Counted from the first letter of the stretch, positions 9,401 to 18,667 are shown. The stretch: DNA of 64,000 bases from Bermanella sp. WJH001 (GCF_030070105.1 NZ_JASJOO010000006.1:186001-250000), one strand, 5' to 3'. Numbers and translations: made by a program. Notes: generated from the letters alone by a model not told the origin.

Positions 9401-9898
9401 ATTGCCGGTATTATCGTGGCGCAACGGGTAATGAAAACCAAGCGCGGTGGCAATATGGCGATATTGACCATTGATGATCGCAGTGGTCGTTTAGATGTTC
9501 GTCTGTTCAGTGATGTCTACGATAAGTTTCGAGAAAAAATGATTGTTGATCATTTAGTTGTCTTAGAAGTAGAGGTCAAACACGATAACTACAATGATTC
9601 GTTAGGGGCAAACTTAATTAATATGTGGAATATCAGTGAAGCCCGTAGCAATTTTAGTTCAGGAATTCGCTTGACCTTAAAACATCATGAACTGGGACAA
9701 CATTTCATTCGACAACTCAATGATACATTGCAGCCATTCCAAACTGAAGGTAGCCCTGTGTTATTGCAATACCACGGTGAAAGTGCCAAGGCTAACCTAC
9801 AATTAGGTGAGCAATACAAAGTCGAACCGACAGATGATTTGCTGTACCGTTTAAAAAATCATTATGGTGAAGACAGCGTTGAATGCTGTTATGACTAA
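6416..9898 (+). CDS. dnaE: DNA polymerase III alpha subunit
   Basis: The replicative polymerase subunit, 1160 residues, the usual DnaE1 length. The N-terminal PHP domain starts with FVHLRIHTEFS. The catalytic acidic motif MPDFDIDFCMEKRE sits near residues 398-411, and the GPGRGSGAGSLVAYA stretch near 361-375. A KPEEMAKQR stretch and the GYGFNKSHSAAYA motif of the fingers follow. The C-terminal part holds a helix-hairpin-helix and an OB-fold (IAGIIVAQRVMKTKRGG...LTIDDRSGRLDVRLF). It heads the dnaE-accA-tilS block with AAGGGG as ribosome site. Confidence 0.98.
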   Translation: MADSFVHLRIHTEFSLVNGIVRVKDLIKNASADAQMALAITDQSNMFALVKFYNACLGAGIKPILAADVYLEREDDPANPYNITLYAQDQTGYRNLTELVSFGFTKNQHHDKPQLKFEWFAERSAGLIALSGFQQGDIGEALLKGKDELAVTRLNKWREYFPGRFYLELQRTNRANDEVLVQKTLVLAREQQCPVVATNDVHFINEEDFDAHESRVCIGDSVTLDDPRREKRYSDQQYLKTQQQMIELFADIPSAIDNTVEIAQRCSVEVLLGKYFLPEFPIPDGLTENDFFRKVSYEGLEERLEFILDKNQSDYEARRKEYVDRLDFELDIIIQMGFPGYFLIVMDFIQWAKDNDVPVGPGRGSGAGSLVAYAQKITDIDPLEYDLLFERFLNPERVSMPDFDIDFCMEKREMVIDYVADHYGRDAVSQIVTYGTMAAKAVVRDVARVLGKSYGLADKLSKMIPADPGMKLAVAYEQEEVLRDFLKEDDEALEIWEMATKLEGITRQTGKHAGGVVIAPTKLTDFSPTLCDEEGKGLVTQFDKNDVESAGLVKFDFLGLRTLTIIDWALKTINAIRAKSDLEPLFIEEIPLDDPASYALLKEAKTTAVFQLESRGMKDLIRRLEPDNIEEMIALVALFRPGPLESGMVDDFINRKHGRAEVAYPHPDFQHDSLKEILEPTYGVIVYQEQVMQIAQVLANYTLGGADMLRRAMGKKKPEEMAKQRQTFREGAESINVDGDLAMKIFDLVEKFAGYGFNKSHSAAYAVVSYQTLWLKTHYPAPFMAAVLTSDMQNTDKVVIFIEECREMNLDLVLPDVNQSEFGFTVNDDGAIVYGLGAVKGVGEGPIEAIIKARNEVGQFNDIFHFCKSVDKSKLNKRVMEALVRCGAFDKIGPNRSVLFATIEDALKAADQNAKNAAAGIMDMFGEVEEEANLNPYDDYIHKVRDWNPKQKLQGEKDTLGLFVTGHPFDEYEKEVRKMARTKLANIQADKKPQKIAGIIVAQRVMKTKRGGNMAILTIDDRSGRLDVRLFSDVYDKFREKMIVDHLVVLEVEVKHDNYNDSLGANLINMWNISEARSNFSSGIRLTLKHHELGQHFIRQLNDTLQPFQTEGSPVLLQYHGESAKANLQLGEQYKVEPTDDLLYRLKNHYGEDSVECCYD

Positions 9899-9952
9899 AA
9901 TAAAAAATACTAAAACAACGATCACTGTGACTATTAACCCGATGAGTGGTGC

Positions 9953-10906
9953 ATGAACCCAAACTATTTAGACTTCGAGCAACCTATTGCTGATTTAAAA
10001 GCGCGTATTGATGATTTGAAGCATCTGGCGGATGCTGATAACAACATGAATATCGCAGCAGAAATTAGTGGGTTAGAAGAAGAACTAAACTTTGTGACTC
10101 AGCGAGTATTCTCGCGCATTGACCCATGGCAAAACGCACAGTTAGCGCGCCATCCTCTGCGCCCCCATAGTGCTGATTATATTCCTCTTATTTTCGACGA
10201 CTTTGAAGAGCTTCACGGCGACCGTTTATTTGCCGATGACGCCGCCATTATGTGTGGCCCTGCCAAATTAGATGGTCAAGCGGTGATGGTGATTGCCCAA
10301 GAAAAAGGCCGTGATTTAAAAGAAAAAATGCGTCGTAACTTTGCCATGCCGCGACCAGAAGGTTATCGCAAAGCCGCCCGCATGATGCAAATGGCTGAAC
10401 GATTTAACTTACCCATTATTACGTTTATCGACACTCCAGGGGCCTACCCAGGCATCGACGCTGAAGAGCGCGGACAAAGTAACGCCATTGCTGAAAACTT
10501 AGCGTTAATGAGTCGCCTACGTACGCCCATTATCTCCACTGTTATTGGTGAGGGCGGCAGTGGTGGTGCCCTAGCAATTGGTGTGTGCGATCAGTTAATG
10601 ATGTTGCAATACAGCACCTATGCTGTGATCAGCCCAGAAGGGTGTGCCTCAATTTTATGGAAAAGTGCAAGCCATGCCCAAGAAGCGGCTGCGGCCATGG
10701 GCATAACAGCTTCTCGGTTGTTGGAGTTGGGTTTAATTGATCAAATGATTGCCGAGCCTGCTGGTGGTGCTCATCGTAACCTTGAAGAGGCCGCGGCGAT
10801 TTTAAAACAAGCATTAAAACATCAGTTATCCACTTTAGTGCCAATGGACATAGATGAATTGCTTGAAAAACGATTTGAAAAATTCAGAGATATCGGTCGT
10901 CCATGA
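9953..10906 (+). CDS. accA: Acetyl-CoA carboxylase carboxyltransferase subunit alpha
   Basis: A 317-residue alpha subunit of the carboxyltransferase that, with AccD, moves the carboxyl group from biotin to acetyl-CoA in fatty-acid synthesis. Recognisable parts are the N-terminal [18 protein letters not shown] helix, [22 protein letters not shown], the [19 protein letters not shown] loop and the oxyanion-type [12 protein letters not shown] motif. The stop overlaps the tilS start by 4 bases (ATGA), so translation is coupled. Confidence 0.98.
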   Translation: MNPNYLDFEQPIADLKARIDDLKHLADADNNMNIAAEISGLEEELNFVTQRVFSRIDPWQNAQLARHPLRPHSADYIPLIFDDFEELHGDRLFADDAAIMCGPAKLDGQAVMVIAQEKGRDLKEKMRRNFAMPRPEGYRKAARMMQMAERFNLPIITFIDTPGAYPGIDAEERGQSNAIAENLALMSRLRTPIISTVIGEGGSGGALAIGVCDQLMMLQYSTYAVISPEGCASILWKSASHAQEAAAAMGITASRLLELGLIDQMIAEPAGGAHRNLEEAAAILKQALKHQLSTLVPMDIDELLEKRFEKFRDIGRP

Positions 10907-12186
10907 TCACCTCGTGTATTGCTGATGCGCTTCAAGACTGCATTGGACAGGCCAAACCCAAACGTATTTTAGTGGGTTTTAGTGGGGGCGCGGATTCATC
11001 CGTGTTATTGCATGCCCTTGCCCAGTTAAAACTGCCCCAGCCTATTATTGCCATTCATGTACATCATGGTTTATCGCCTCATGCCAATGAATGGCTGTTA
11101 CTTTGTGAAAAGCAATGTAAAACACTCGGGGTTGGTTTTGTGGCTGAGCGAGTTGTTTTGAGCACAGAGTCAGGCAGCTTAGAGCAGGCTGCAAGATTAG
11201 CGCGTTATGAAGTGTTCGAAAAATATGTGTTGAGCGGTGATGTGTTATTGCTAGGTCATCATCAAGATGACCAAATCGAAACCTTCATGATGCGTTTAAT
11301 GCGTGGCTCTGGTATGACAGGGCTGACAGCCATGAGTGGTGAACGGGTGTTTCATCAAGGCCGCTTAATGCGACCGTTACTAGGCATCACCCGTGAACAA
11401 ATCGAAGCTTATGTGGCTGAATTTGAGCTGCCTTTTGTTAATGATGAATCCAATGAGGATACGTCATTTGATCGCAACTGGTGGCGTCATGAGTTATTAC
11501 CCGCCCTTAATCAGCGTTACCCTCAAGCCAATCAAAGCATTGTCAAAACCATCAGTATTTTGCAAACCGAGCACACGCTACTCAATGATTTGATTGACCC
11601 GATTTATCAACAAGTGGTTGATAAACAAGGGCGTTTAGACAGTAACAAATTGGCGCGCCAGTCGTGGAGCATTCAATGTCAGTTAATTCGTAAATGGCTA
11701 GAAAACCACAATCGTTACCCTCTGTTGGCAGATAAACAAATCAAAGTGCTACTCAATGATGTCATGAGTGCTCGTATCGATGCCGAGCCGGTTTTTAGGT
11801 GGCAAGATAATGAAGTCCGCCGACACAATGGCAAGTTGTATGTCATGCCAAGCTTGCCAGAGGTGGATACCAGTGCCTTTATGCAAAACTTTAATGGTGC
11901 CAGTTACCCTCAGTTACCAGCGGGTAAATTAAAGTGGCAACCGGGCTTGGGTTTAAAACCAAGTGAGTATCAGCTTGCCTTGTATCAAGGTGGGTTAAAA
12001 GCTCGGCCAATTAACCGCCCTAACAAAGCTTTAAAAAAATGGTTTCAAGAATTTGATATCCCACCATGGCAGCGCCCGTTCTGGCCTGTACTGCTGAAAA
12101 ACGGCGAAGTAGTGGCCGTACCTGGCTTATTTGTGTGTCAAGGTTATGCTTGTGAACAGGGCTGGCAGTTCAGTTTTCAGATCTAA
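10903..12186 (+). CDS. tilS: tRNA(Ile)-lysidine synthetase
   Basis: TilS converts C34 of the CAU anticodon of tRNA-Ile to lysidine, using ATP and lysine. The PP-loop SGGADSS is at residues 27-33, and the N-terminal domain continues with [31 protein letters not shown] and RPLL. The C-terminal domain ends with the substrate-tRNA part containing [21 protein letters not shown]. The length (427) is normal for gammaproteobacteria. In related genomes pyrG follows directly; here a deaD-type helicase leader follows instead. Confidence 0.96.
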   Translation: MITSCIADALQDCIGQAKPKRILVGFSGGADSSVLLHALAQLKLPQPIIAIHVHHGLSPHANEWLLLCEKQCKTLGVGFVAERVVLSTESGSLEQAARLARYEVFEKYVLSGDVLLLGHHQDDQIETFMMRLMRGSGMTGLTAMSGERVFHQGRLMRPLLGITREQIEAYVAEFELPFVNDESNEDTSFDRNWWRHELLPALNQRYPQANQSIVKTISILQTEHTLLNDLIDPIYQQVVDKQGRLDSNKLARQSWSIQCQLIRKWLENHNRYPLLADKQIKVLLNDVMSARIDAEPVFRWQDNEVRRHNGKLYVMPSLPEVDTSAFMQNFNGASYPQLPAGKLKWQPGLGLKPSEYQLALYQGGLKARPINRPNKALKKWFQEFDIPPWQRPFWPVLLKNGEVVAVPGLFVCQGYACEQGWQFSFQI

Positions 12187-12493
12187 TATTTGACTGTTGA
12201 TTAAATATTATTCAACTATTCAGGATTAGTTCTGGCACAAAGCAGCCAAAAGTGCGAGAATGCGCGCCGTAACCAGAGTGTTCCCAATTTCCTATTCGAG
12301 TGTGAGCCAACTTTTTTGCCTCAACTCTACTGTGTTAACAGATTAAGCTGCCGTTCTAGGCTAGCTGTGTAGCGGGATGACGGGATCAATGGTCAAAATT
12401 TAATGTGAATGAATTTTGATTGCGCCGTCATTGAGTGCCCCGTGCCTCCCCGTGCCGATCTAGATGTATTCCCCAAAAAGCAGGTTTTTTTGC
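12187..12493 (+). promoter_or_regulatory. Long untranslated stretch before deaD
   Basis: 307 bases between tilS and the chosen deaD start contain no convincing gene. There is an AT-rich promoter-like part (about 12188-12225), then a G/C-richer stretch with a repeated CCCGTGCC (about 12437-12457). E. coli deaD is known to have a long cold-shock leader; a similar leader here is inference. No strong Shine-Dalgarno precedes the ATG at 12494. Confidence 0.35.
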
Positions 12494-14338
12494 ATGTCTG
12501 ATACTCCTACTGGCTTCGCCAGTCTTGGTCTACCTTTTAATGTTTTACGCGCGATTGAAGAGCAAGGTTATGAAACCCCTAGCCCAATCCAGCAACAAGC
12601 GATTCCCCATTTATTAGCAGGTAAAGACGTTTTAGGTCTTGCCCAAACCGGTACCGGTAAAACCGCAGCCTTCACTTTACCGATTTTAGCGCGCACCGAT
12701 GTCAACGCACGCACACCACAAGTATTGGTATTAGCGCCAACTCGTGAATTAGCACAGCAAGTAGCGGCTGCAATTGAGTCTTACGCAAAACACATCCCAG
12801 GTATCAAAACCACTTGTATTTACGGTGGCCAAGATTTCTCAACTCAGTTCCGTGCATTAAAAAATGGTCCTCAGTTTGTAGTGGGTACACCAGGTCGTGT
12901 GATGGACCACATTCGTCGTGGCACCTTGAAATTAGATGACATTAAAGCCGTTGTTTTAGATGAAGCGGATGAAATGCTTCGCATGGGCTTTATTGATGAC
13001 GTGAACTGGATTCTTGAACACGTTCCAACTAAGCGTCAGGTTGCTTTGTTCTCAGCAACCATGCCTCGCCAAATTAAAGAAGTAGCAGAGAAACACTTAA
13101 ACTCACCGGTTGAAGTGCGCATCGAAAACAAAACGGCTACCAATGATAAAATTGCTCAATCATTTTGGTTAGTACGTGAGACCGACAAAAACGAAGGTCT
13201 ATTACGTATTTGTGAAACCCAAGATATGGATGCCATGATGATTTTCGTGCGCACCAAACAAGCCACTGAAGAAGTGTCTGAATACTTGCGTAACGCAGGT
13301 TACAAGTGTGAAGCCCTTAACGGTGATGTTGCACAAGCACAACGTGAACGTGCAGTTGATCGTTTGAAGAAAGGTCAAATTGATATCGTAGTCGCAACAG
13401 ACGTTGCGGCTCGTGGTCTTGACGTTGAGCGCATCAGCCATGTAATCAACTACGATATTCCATACGATGCTGAATCATACGTTCACCGTATTGGTCGTAC
13501 TGGTCGTGCCGGTCGTACTGGTAGCGCAATCTTGTTTGTACGCCCACGTGAGCGTCGCATGTTAAGCACCATCGAGCGTGTGACTCGTCAAAAAATTGCT
13601 GAAATGCAATTGCCAAGTGCAGATGATGTGAATGCAAAACGCCGTGAGCGTTTTAAAGCCCGTATTCTATCTTCTGTTGGTGGTTTGGATGCAGAAATCT
13701 TCAAATCAATCATTGAAGAAGTGATTGCAGAAAACGAAAACCTAACCGCGGTTGATGTGGCTGTTTCTCTTGCAGAAATGGGTCAAAACGGTAAACGTTT
13801 ATTTATCCGTGAAGGTGAGCGCAAGCCTCGTGAATATAAAGAGCGTAACGAACGTGGTGATCGCGGCGGACGTGAAGGTCGTGGTCGTAATGATCGTGGC
13901 GATCGCGGTGGTCGTGGCCGTGATATGGCCGATAAGCCATTGGACAAAAAACCAATGCCACTTAAAGATAACCCAGATGTGCAAATGAACCGTTACCGTT
14001 TAGCGGTTGGTTACAAAGATGGCGTTAAGCCAGGCAACATCGTTGGTGCGATTGCGAACGAAGCAAACATTGAAAGTAAATTCATTGGTCACATTGAAAT
14101 CTTCGACAGTTTTGCAACGGTTGATTTACCAAGTGGCATGCCAAGTGAAGTGGTTAACCATCTTAAAAAGACCCGTATTTGTGGTCGCCCTTTAAACATT
14201 GAAGATATCAATGCTAAAGGCGCTGATGCACCTAAGCGTGTTAAGAAAGAAGGTTATAAAGCCAAAGATGGTAGCGGTACAAAAGCACGTGACCGTAAGC
14301 CAGCACCGGCAAAGCGTAAAGAAAAAGCAGCTGAATAA
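12494..14338 (+). CDS. deaD: DEAD-box RNA helicase, DeaD/CsdA type
   Basis: I start at the ATG at 12494 (MSDTPTGFASLGL), which matches the family N-terminus; the ATG at 12464 adds ten atypical residues. In order: Q motif GYETPSPIQQQ, Walker A AQTGTGKT, PTRELAQQ, TPGR, DEAD near residue 155, SAT, ARGLDVE and HRIGRTGRAGRTG. Then come an Arg-Gly-rich linker (about residues 445-480), a DbpA-type RNA-binding domain (RYRLAVGYKDGVKPGNIVGAI...) and a basic tail. It unwinds rRNA and mRNA structure during ribosome assembly and in the cold. The length (614) and the DbpA domain separate it from the RhlE-type gene 2.7 kb downstream. Confidence 0.95.
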   Translation: MSDTPTGFASLGLPFNVLRAIEEQGYETPSPIQQQAIPHLLAGKDVLGLAQTGTGKTAAFTLPILARTDVNARTPQVLVLAPTRELAQQVAAAIESYAKHIPGIKTTCIYGGQDFSTQFRALKNGPQFVVGTPGRVMDHIRRGTLKLDDIKAVVLDEADEMLRMGFIDDVNWILEHVPTKRQVALFSATMPRQIKEVAEKHLNSPVEVRIENKTATNDKIAQSFWLVRETDKNEGLLRICETQDMDAMMIFVRTKQATEEVSEYLRNAGYKCEALNGDVAQAQRERAVDRLKKGQIDIVVATDVAARGLDVERISHVINYDIPYDAESYVHRIGRTGRAGRTGSAILFVRPRERRMLSTIERVTRQKIAEMQLPSADDVNAKRRERFKARILSSVGGLDAEIFKSIIEEVIAENENLTAVDVAVSLAEMGQNGKRLFIREGERKPREYKERNERGDRGGREGRGRNDRGDRGGRGRDMADKPLDKKPMPLKDNPDVQMNRYRLAVGYKDGVKPGNIVGAIANEANIESKFIGHIEIFDSFATVDLPSGMPSEVVNHLKKTRICGRPLNIEDINAKGADAPKRVKKEGYKAKDGSGTKARDRKPAPAKRKEKAAE

Positions 14339-14352
14339 AATTAGCTAGCGAG

Positions 14353-14384
14353 AAAAAAACCAGCCAATCGGCTGGTTTTTTTTC
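14353..14384 (+). terminator. Rho-independent terminator of deaD
   Basis: AACCAGCC and GGCTGGTT form a stem around the loop AATC, followed by eight T and preceded by a run of A, so it can also act on the convergent solute-binding gene. Confidence 0.9.
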
Positions 14385-14393
14385 GTCTATTCA

Positions 14394-15092
14394 TTATTCA
14401 GTAATGATGTGCTGATTGATTTTATCTAAAGTATTAGGATGCCGACCCAGGTATTTCTTAGATATGTATATTCCAAAAGGTCGCTCTGAATCTTGGACAA
14501 TCGTGTATTTTTTCTTTGGAAAATTGATGGTGTTTAATTCATATCCGAAAGACGCCTGGGTTGCAAAAACCGCGTCTAAGGTGCCGCTTATAAATTGCTG
14601 TGCCAATAACTCGCTAGGTTGTCCATAAACCTGATAACCGCGCCTAATGGTTAAACGATGGGAATTGGTTTTCAGTATCGCACCAATACGGGCATTTAAT
14701 TTGAAGTCACTAGAATCCAATTCATATGGGGCATTTTTTAAAATAAACCAGCTGTAATGATCCATAAATACGGGTTTACTAAAGCGCGCGTATTTATCGC
14801 GCTCAACATTTTTTGTCGCTACAAAAAATCCATCAATGGTGTTGCTGCGAACCGCTTTTAAAAGCAGTGAGTAATTTTCAATAAAAACCCATTCATATTT
14901 CAAGTCACTATTTTCAAGGGCTTGTTTAACTGGGGTAACAGCGGTGCCCTTAAACACCCCATCTTCAATATAGGTAAAGGGTTTCAGTATAGGTATGCCA
15001 AGGCGTAATACATCCTGCCCATAACTAAACGCGCTAAACATCAAACAAGTGACAAGTGGAACAAGCTGTTGAATATTCAAGTGCATCATCAT
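14394..15092 (-). CDS. Periplasmic solute-binding protein, family 3-like
   Basis: A 232-residue protein with a cleavable signal peptide (hydrophobic residues about 9-23, ending AFSYGQ). It then shows the type-II periplasmic binding fold: LRLGIPILKPFTYIEDGVFKGTAV at the start, DGFFVATKNVERDKYARFSKP in the middle, and a late ERPFGIYISKKYL stretch. Binding-protein-like domains of this type bind amino acids or other small solutes. No permease or ATPase gene lies nearby, so it is a solitary binding protein and may serve sensing rather than transport. A clear paralog lies at 33459-34157. The start may also be the second or third ATG. Confidence 0.75.
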   Translation of the reverse strand: MMMHLNIQQLVPLVTCLMFSAFSYGQDVLRLGIPILKPFTYIEDGVFKGTAVTPVKQALENSDLKYEWVFIENYSLLLKAVRSNTIDGFFVATKNVERDKYARFSKPVFMDHYSWFILKNAPYELDSSDFKLNARIGAILKTNSHRLTIRRGYQVYGQPSELLAQQFISGTLDAVFATQASFGYELNTINFPKKKYTIVQDSERPFGIYISKKYLGRHPNTLDKINQHIITE

Positions 15093-15142
15093 GCTTTAGT
15101 ATTGTGACCTTTATTAAGTTTAGTCTGTGAGTGAAATTGTGC

Positions 15143-16225
15143 ATGAATAAACCGTTATTGCTGATATGTGCCGCTGTGGTGGGTGTGTCTGTTATGGCCT
15201 GTGCTGCCAAGCCCAGTGCTCAATGGCAAAGTGACCATTACCAAGCGGATATCGGCTTTTATAATAAAAACGATACCGAACAAGACTTTAGCTTTGGGAA
15301 ATTCATTGCAATCGGTAAACGATTTTTCTTTGACGATTACCCAAACACCGAGCCGTTTGGCTTAATACCCATTGCCCCGATTGATTTAAGTGCCCTTGCG
15401 GCTGAGCAAGGCGATGTGGTGTACCGCCTTGGTCACAGCACGGTATTAATGAAGCTCTCAGGCAAATATATTTTGACCGACCCTATGTTCTCTGAGCGCA
15501 CAAGCCCTGTGCAGTGGGCTGGCCCCAAGCGGTTTCATGCTGTGCCCATTGATTTAGAAAATCTACCTGCCATACACAGCGTTATTATCAGTCATGACCA
15601 TTATGATCACTTAGATGAGGGCAGCATCAAGCGTTTAGTTCACATCACCAAACATTTTGTCGTGCCCTTAGGCTTGGCTAAATACTTAAAGGATTGGGGC
15701 GTACCAAGCGAAAATATTCATGAATTGGATTGGTGGCAGTCTAAGCAGTTTGGAGAATTTACCTTTACGAGCACCCCTTCACAGCACTTTTCTGGGCGTG
15801 GGTTATTTAATCGTAATAGTACTTTGTGGAGCTCGTGGGTCATTCGCTCTGCCAATCAACGTATCTTTTTTAGTGGAGACAGTGGCTACTTTGAAGGCTT
15901 TAAAGAAATTGGCGAACGATTGGGCCCATTTGATTTAACCATTATGGAAAACGGCGCTTATAACCCCGACTGGGCGAAAGTGCACATGTTTCCTGCAGAA
16001 ACTGTTCAGGCGCATATTGATCTTAAGGGCAAGGCAATGCTGCCGGTTCATAACGGCACGTTTAAACTGGCCTTTCATCATTGGAAGGCTCCATTAGAAG
16101 ATGTGACCAACATCGCTCAAGAACAAGGGCAGCTAGTCCAAACCCCCATCATGGGAGAGCAAGTGAATGTGGATCAGCCTAAATGGTATAAAAAGTGGTG
16201 GCGTGATATTGCAGATGAACAGTGA
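15143..16225 (+). CDS. MBL-fold metallohydrolase, probable lipoprotein
   Basis: The ATG at 15143 gives an N-terminus MNKPLLLICAAVVGVSVMACAAK with a lipobox-like VMAC; a GTG at 15131 is an alternative. The beta-lactamase-fold metal site is SHDHYDHLD (near residue 150), with further ligands in FFSGDSGYF and PVHNGTF. The family resemblance is to NAPE-phospholipase-D-like/UlaG-like hydrolases (GHSTVLMKLSGKYILTDPMFSERTSP, GPKRFHAVPI). The natural substrate cannot be read from the sequence. The CsrB-like RNA follows right after its stop. Confidence 0.82.
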   Translation: MNKPLLLICAAVVGVSVMACAAKPSAQWQSDHYQADIGFYNKNDTEQDFSFGKFIAIGKRFFFDDYPNTEPFGLIPIAPIDLSALAAEQGDVVYRLGHSTVLMKLSGKYILTDPMFSERTSPVQWAGPKRFHAVPIDLENLPAIHSVIISHDHYDHLDEGSIKRLVHITKHFVVPLGLAKYLKDWGVPSENIHELDWWQSKQFGEFTFTSTPSQHFSGRGLFNRNSTLWSSWVIRSANQRIFFSGDSGYFEGFKEIGERLGPFDLTIMENGAYNPDWAKVHMFPAETVQAHIDLKGKAMLPVHNGTFKLAFHHWKAPLEDVTNIAQEQGQLVQTPIMGEQVNVDQPKWYKKWWRDIADEQ

Positions 16226-16229
16226 ATTG

Positions 16230-16495
16230 GCGTAAATCCCCTAGGAAATTGGACTTAAGGCATAAAAAGCCGAGTAATTATGCAAGTTGGCGTGAAATGA
16301 CTTGCTAATGGAATAAAGCGGACTATTTTTAAGATCAAAGGTAAGGGAATACCGACACGGAAACACGCAGTTAAGGACGATTGCAAACAGGACGTAAAGG
16401 ACAAAATAGGAATCAAGCCAGGAAGGCTAAGTCAGGATGACACCTAGGGTGAAAAAGAAAAGGGTAGATGCGAAAGTATCTACCCTTTTTTATTG
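16230..16495 (+). ncRNA. CsrB/RsmZ-like regulatory RNA
   Basis: The 358-base gap after the MBL gene holds twelve GGA triplets between 16244 and 16437, many as AGGA, including one full CAGGATG (16434-16440). This density of GGA is the hallmark of RNAs that titrate CsrA/RsmA by presenting GGA in loops. The unit ends in a strong terminator, a 9 bp stem at 16461-16486 followed by six or more T. One clear stem, GCAAGT (16282-16287) with ACTTGC (16300-16305), is visible in the 5' part. There is no open frame with a ribosome site. The 5' end is approximate; I did not find a clear GacA/UvrY upstream site. csrA itself lies at 44544. Confidence 0.82.
16461..16491 (+). terminator. Terminator of the CsrB-like RNA
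   Basis: AGGGTAGAT (16461-16469) pairs with ATCTACCCT (16478-16486) around the loop GCGAAAGT, followed by a T-run. Confidence 0.92.
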
Positions 16496-16583
16496 GTCTT
16501 ACAATAAAAATATCGGCCTAAAATAAAGTGAGCCATTTTAGCGCTAAAACCGTAATGGATAATAATTTACATGAGAGTCCAAT

Positions 16584-17012
16584 ATGCCACAGCCCAGTTT
16601 AATTCAGTTTTTAACCTACCTAGGAGCCGTGCCTTTTTATCTGGCTTTGTATCTTGTTATCACAAACCAAGTATTATTGGGCATCAGTGGTGGTCACTGG
16701 TTTAAGACGTATGGCTTGGTAATATTAAGCTTTATGGCCGGCACGATATGGGGGCAGGTGGTGAACGCCAGTGTGCGGGTAAAGCGTTTAGTCTTGGCAT
16801 CGAATGCGGTGACATTGTTAGCTTGGTTTGCTTATTTGCTAGTGAGCACACAAGCAACGCTTGTGATAATGGCCACAGGATTTGTGGCGCTATACATACT
16901 TGAAGCGTTAATTATGACCCATGTCACCCGCCCAGATTATTATTTAGGACTACGCTTGCGTGTCAGTGCACTTGTACTCCTGGCCCATGGCGTTATGTTG
17001 TATATGCTTTAG
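16584..17012 (+). CDS. DUF3429 family inner-membrane protein
   Basis: A 142-residue protein with four to five membrane segments. The segments YLGAVPFYLALYLV, YGLVILSFMAGTIWGQV and the C-terminal DYYLGLRLRVSALVLLAH match DUF3429, a small membrane family in gammaproteobacteria without known function. It has its own gap on both sides and reads in the same direction as the CsrB-like RNA, whose terminator lies about 90 bases upstream. Confidence 0.78.
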   Translation: MPQPSLIQFLTYLGAVPFYLALYLVITNQVLLGISGGHWFKTYGLVILSFMAGTIWGQVVNASVRVKRLVLASNAVTLLAWFAYLLVSTQATLVIMATGFVALYILEALIMTHVTRPDYYLGLRLRVSALVLLAHGVMLYML

Positions 17013-17121
17013 GGTAAACAGTTCAGCGTTTTGTTGATAAATCCTTTATAATTCGCCCCCCGAATTAGGCTATACATGGCAATTTTGTCTATTAGCCATG
17101 TTAATAGTGATAGGTACTACC

Positions 17122-18438
17122 ATGAATTTCTCATCTTTAGGTCTAGCCCCCGAGTTACTGCAAGCCATCGACGCATGCGGCTACACCGAGATGACCCCAG
17201 TTCAAGAACAAGCCATCGTGCCAGCACGTCGTGGTAAAGATATTTTGGCTAATGCGCAAACCGGTACCGGTAAAACAGCCGCATTTGCACTGCCTATTTT
17301 GCAGCAAATGATCGACAAGCCTCGTACCGAGCCTTCAAAAAGCCCACAGGCGCTGATTCTTACGCCCACCCGTGAACTGGCGGAGCAGCTTGCTGAAACC
17401 ATAGGTGCTTATGCTCAGTTCTTACCGTTAAGTGTAACGGCCGTATACGGCGGGGTAAAACTGGGCGGACAAGAGCGCAAATTAAAAGCCGGTGTGGATA
17501 TTTTAATTGCCACACCGGGTCGTTTAATGGAGCACATTACACAGTGCAATGTTGAGTTATCCTGTGCCGAATTTGTGGTGCTAGACGAAGCAGACCGCAT
17601 GTTAGACATGGGGTTTATTGATGCTGTGGGCACTATTTTTCAACACGTTGCTAAAAAACGACAAACCCTATTGTTCTCGGCCACCATATCACCTGCGGTA
17701 AATGAGCTGGCCCATAAAATTTTACACAACCATCAAGAAGTTCGTGTGGCCAAACAAAATGCCACCGCAGACACGGTACAGCATGTGGTGTATCCAGTAG
17801 ATGAGCGCAGCAAAATTGATTTGTTTATGGATTTGCTCACTCAACATAACTGGTTTCAAATTTTGGTATTTACCAGCACCAAAGAACAAGCAGACCGCTT
17901 ATTATCCGATTTAAAACTGCACAAAGTAACCGCCGCTGTTTGTCATGGTGATAAAAGCCAAGGCAGTCGCAGACGCGCACTGGCGGATTTTAAAGCCGGT
18001 GATATTCAAGTATTAATCGCTACCGAAGTGGCCGCACGTGGTTTGGACATTCAAGGTTTAGAATTTGTTTTAAACTTTAACCTGCCTTATCTTGCGGAAG
18101 ATTATGTACACCGTATTGGTCGTGCTGGGCGTGCAGGGAATCAAGGCCAAGCCATTTCGTTTGTGAGTCGCGAAGAAGAACGCACACTGGATAATATCGA
18201 ACGCTTAATTGGTGCGCGCATCAAACGTATTTTCCAGCCGGGTTTTGAAGTGAGTAGCCGCGACTCGTTAATTAAAAGTGTGGCTAAAAAACAACGACCA
18301 AACCGCACTAATAAGAGCAGCCAAAAGAAAGCAGAGCAAGCTAAGCCAAGTGCTGGCGCGACTCATAAACCGAAAAAACCAACCACGCCAAAATCCAAAA
18401 AAGCAGCCCCTAAAAAAGCTAAGAAAAATAAAAAGTAA
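17122..18438 (+). CDS. rhlE: DEAD-box RNA helicase, RhlE type
   Basis: The ATG at 17122 (MNFSSLGLAPELL) matches RhlE N-termini; the upstream ATG at 17098 adds eight odd residues. Motifs in order: GYTEMTPVQEQAI, AQTGTGKT, PTRELAEQ, TPGRLMEH, DEAD (near residue 153), SAT, ARGLDIQ and HRIGRAGRAG. The C-terminal tail (about 45 residues) is Lys/Pro/Ala-rich and basic, as in RhlE proteins, and has no DbpA domain. RhlE acts in ribosome maturation and RNA turnover. Confidence 0.93.
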   Translation: MNFSSLGLAPELLQAIDACGYTEMTPVQEQAIVPARRGKDILANAQTGTGKTAAFALPILQQMIDKPRTEPSKSPQALILTPTRELAEQLAETIGAYAQFLPLSVTAVYGGVKLGGQERKLKAGVDILIATPGRLMEHITQCNVELSCAEFVVLDEADRMLDMGFIDAVGTIFQHVAKKRQTLLFSATISPAVNELAHKILHNHQEVRVAKQNATADTVQHVVYPVDERSKIDLFMDLLTQHNWFQILVFTSTKEQADRLLSDLKLHKVTAAVCHGDKSQGSRRRALADFKAGDIQVLIATEVAARGLDIQGLEFVLNFNLPYLAEDYVHRIGRAGRAGNQGQAISFVSREEERTLDNIERLIGARIKRIFQPGFEVSSRDSLIKSVAKKQRPNRTNKSSQKKAEQAKPSAGATHKPKKPTTPKSKKAAPKKAKKNKK

Positions 18439-18450
18439 TTTTTTAAATAG

Positions 18451-18477
18451 TGGGTGCATCTAAAAGAGATGCACCCA
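18451..18477 (+). terminator. Hairpin after rhlE
   Basis: TGGGTGCATCT (18451-18461) and AGATGCACCCA (18467-18477) form a perfect 11 bp stem with loop AAAAG just after the stop. No downstream T-run, so termination strength is uncertain. Confidence 0.65.
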
Positions 18478-18586
18478 TTGATGACACAATTATTCACGTT
18501 TGCTGTGTACAGCCCCCACTATTTGCATTCGTTTTCTACTCGACATTGAATGCTTTTCAAAACAGCCAAATATCTAAAACACTACA

Positions 18587-18667
18587 CTTAAACCAAACCG
18601 TTCGCACTGCACCCAAGGGCATGATAAGCGCGAGGTACAAGCCATGTCGAAGTGTGGCTAATTTGAA
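18587..18667. repeat. 81 bp direct repeat, copy 1
   Basis: This stretch recurs at 18847-18927, exactly 260 bases downstream, with only a few mismatches (for example gccatg/gtcatg and aatttg/aacttg). It contains no good open frame. The 600-base gap between rhlE and the GFA gene otherwise shows AT-rich sequence with a small CTCGCA-GG-TGCGAG hairpin near 18715. Confidence 0.85.

Noticed and set aside
13752..13988. Val/Ala/Lys-rich frame inside deaD
   Set aside because: It is the out-of-frame reading of the Arg-Gly-rich linker of the helicase.
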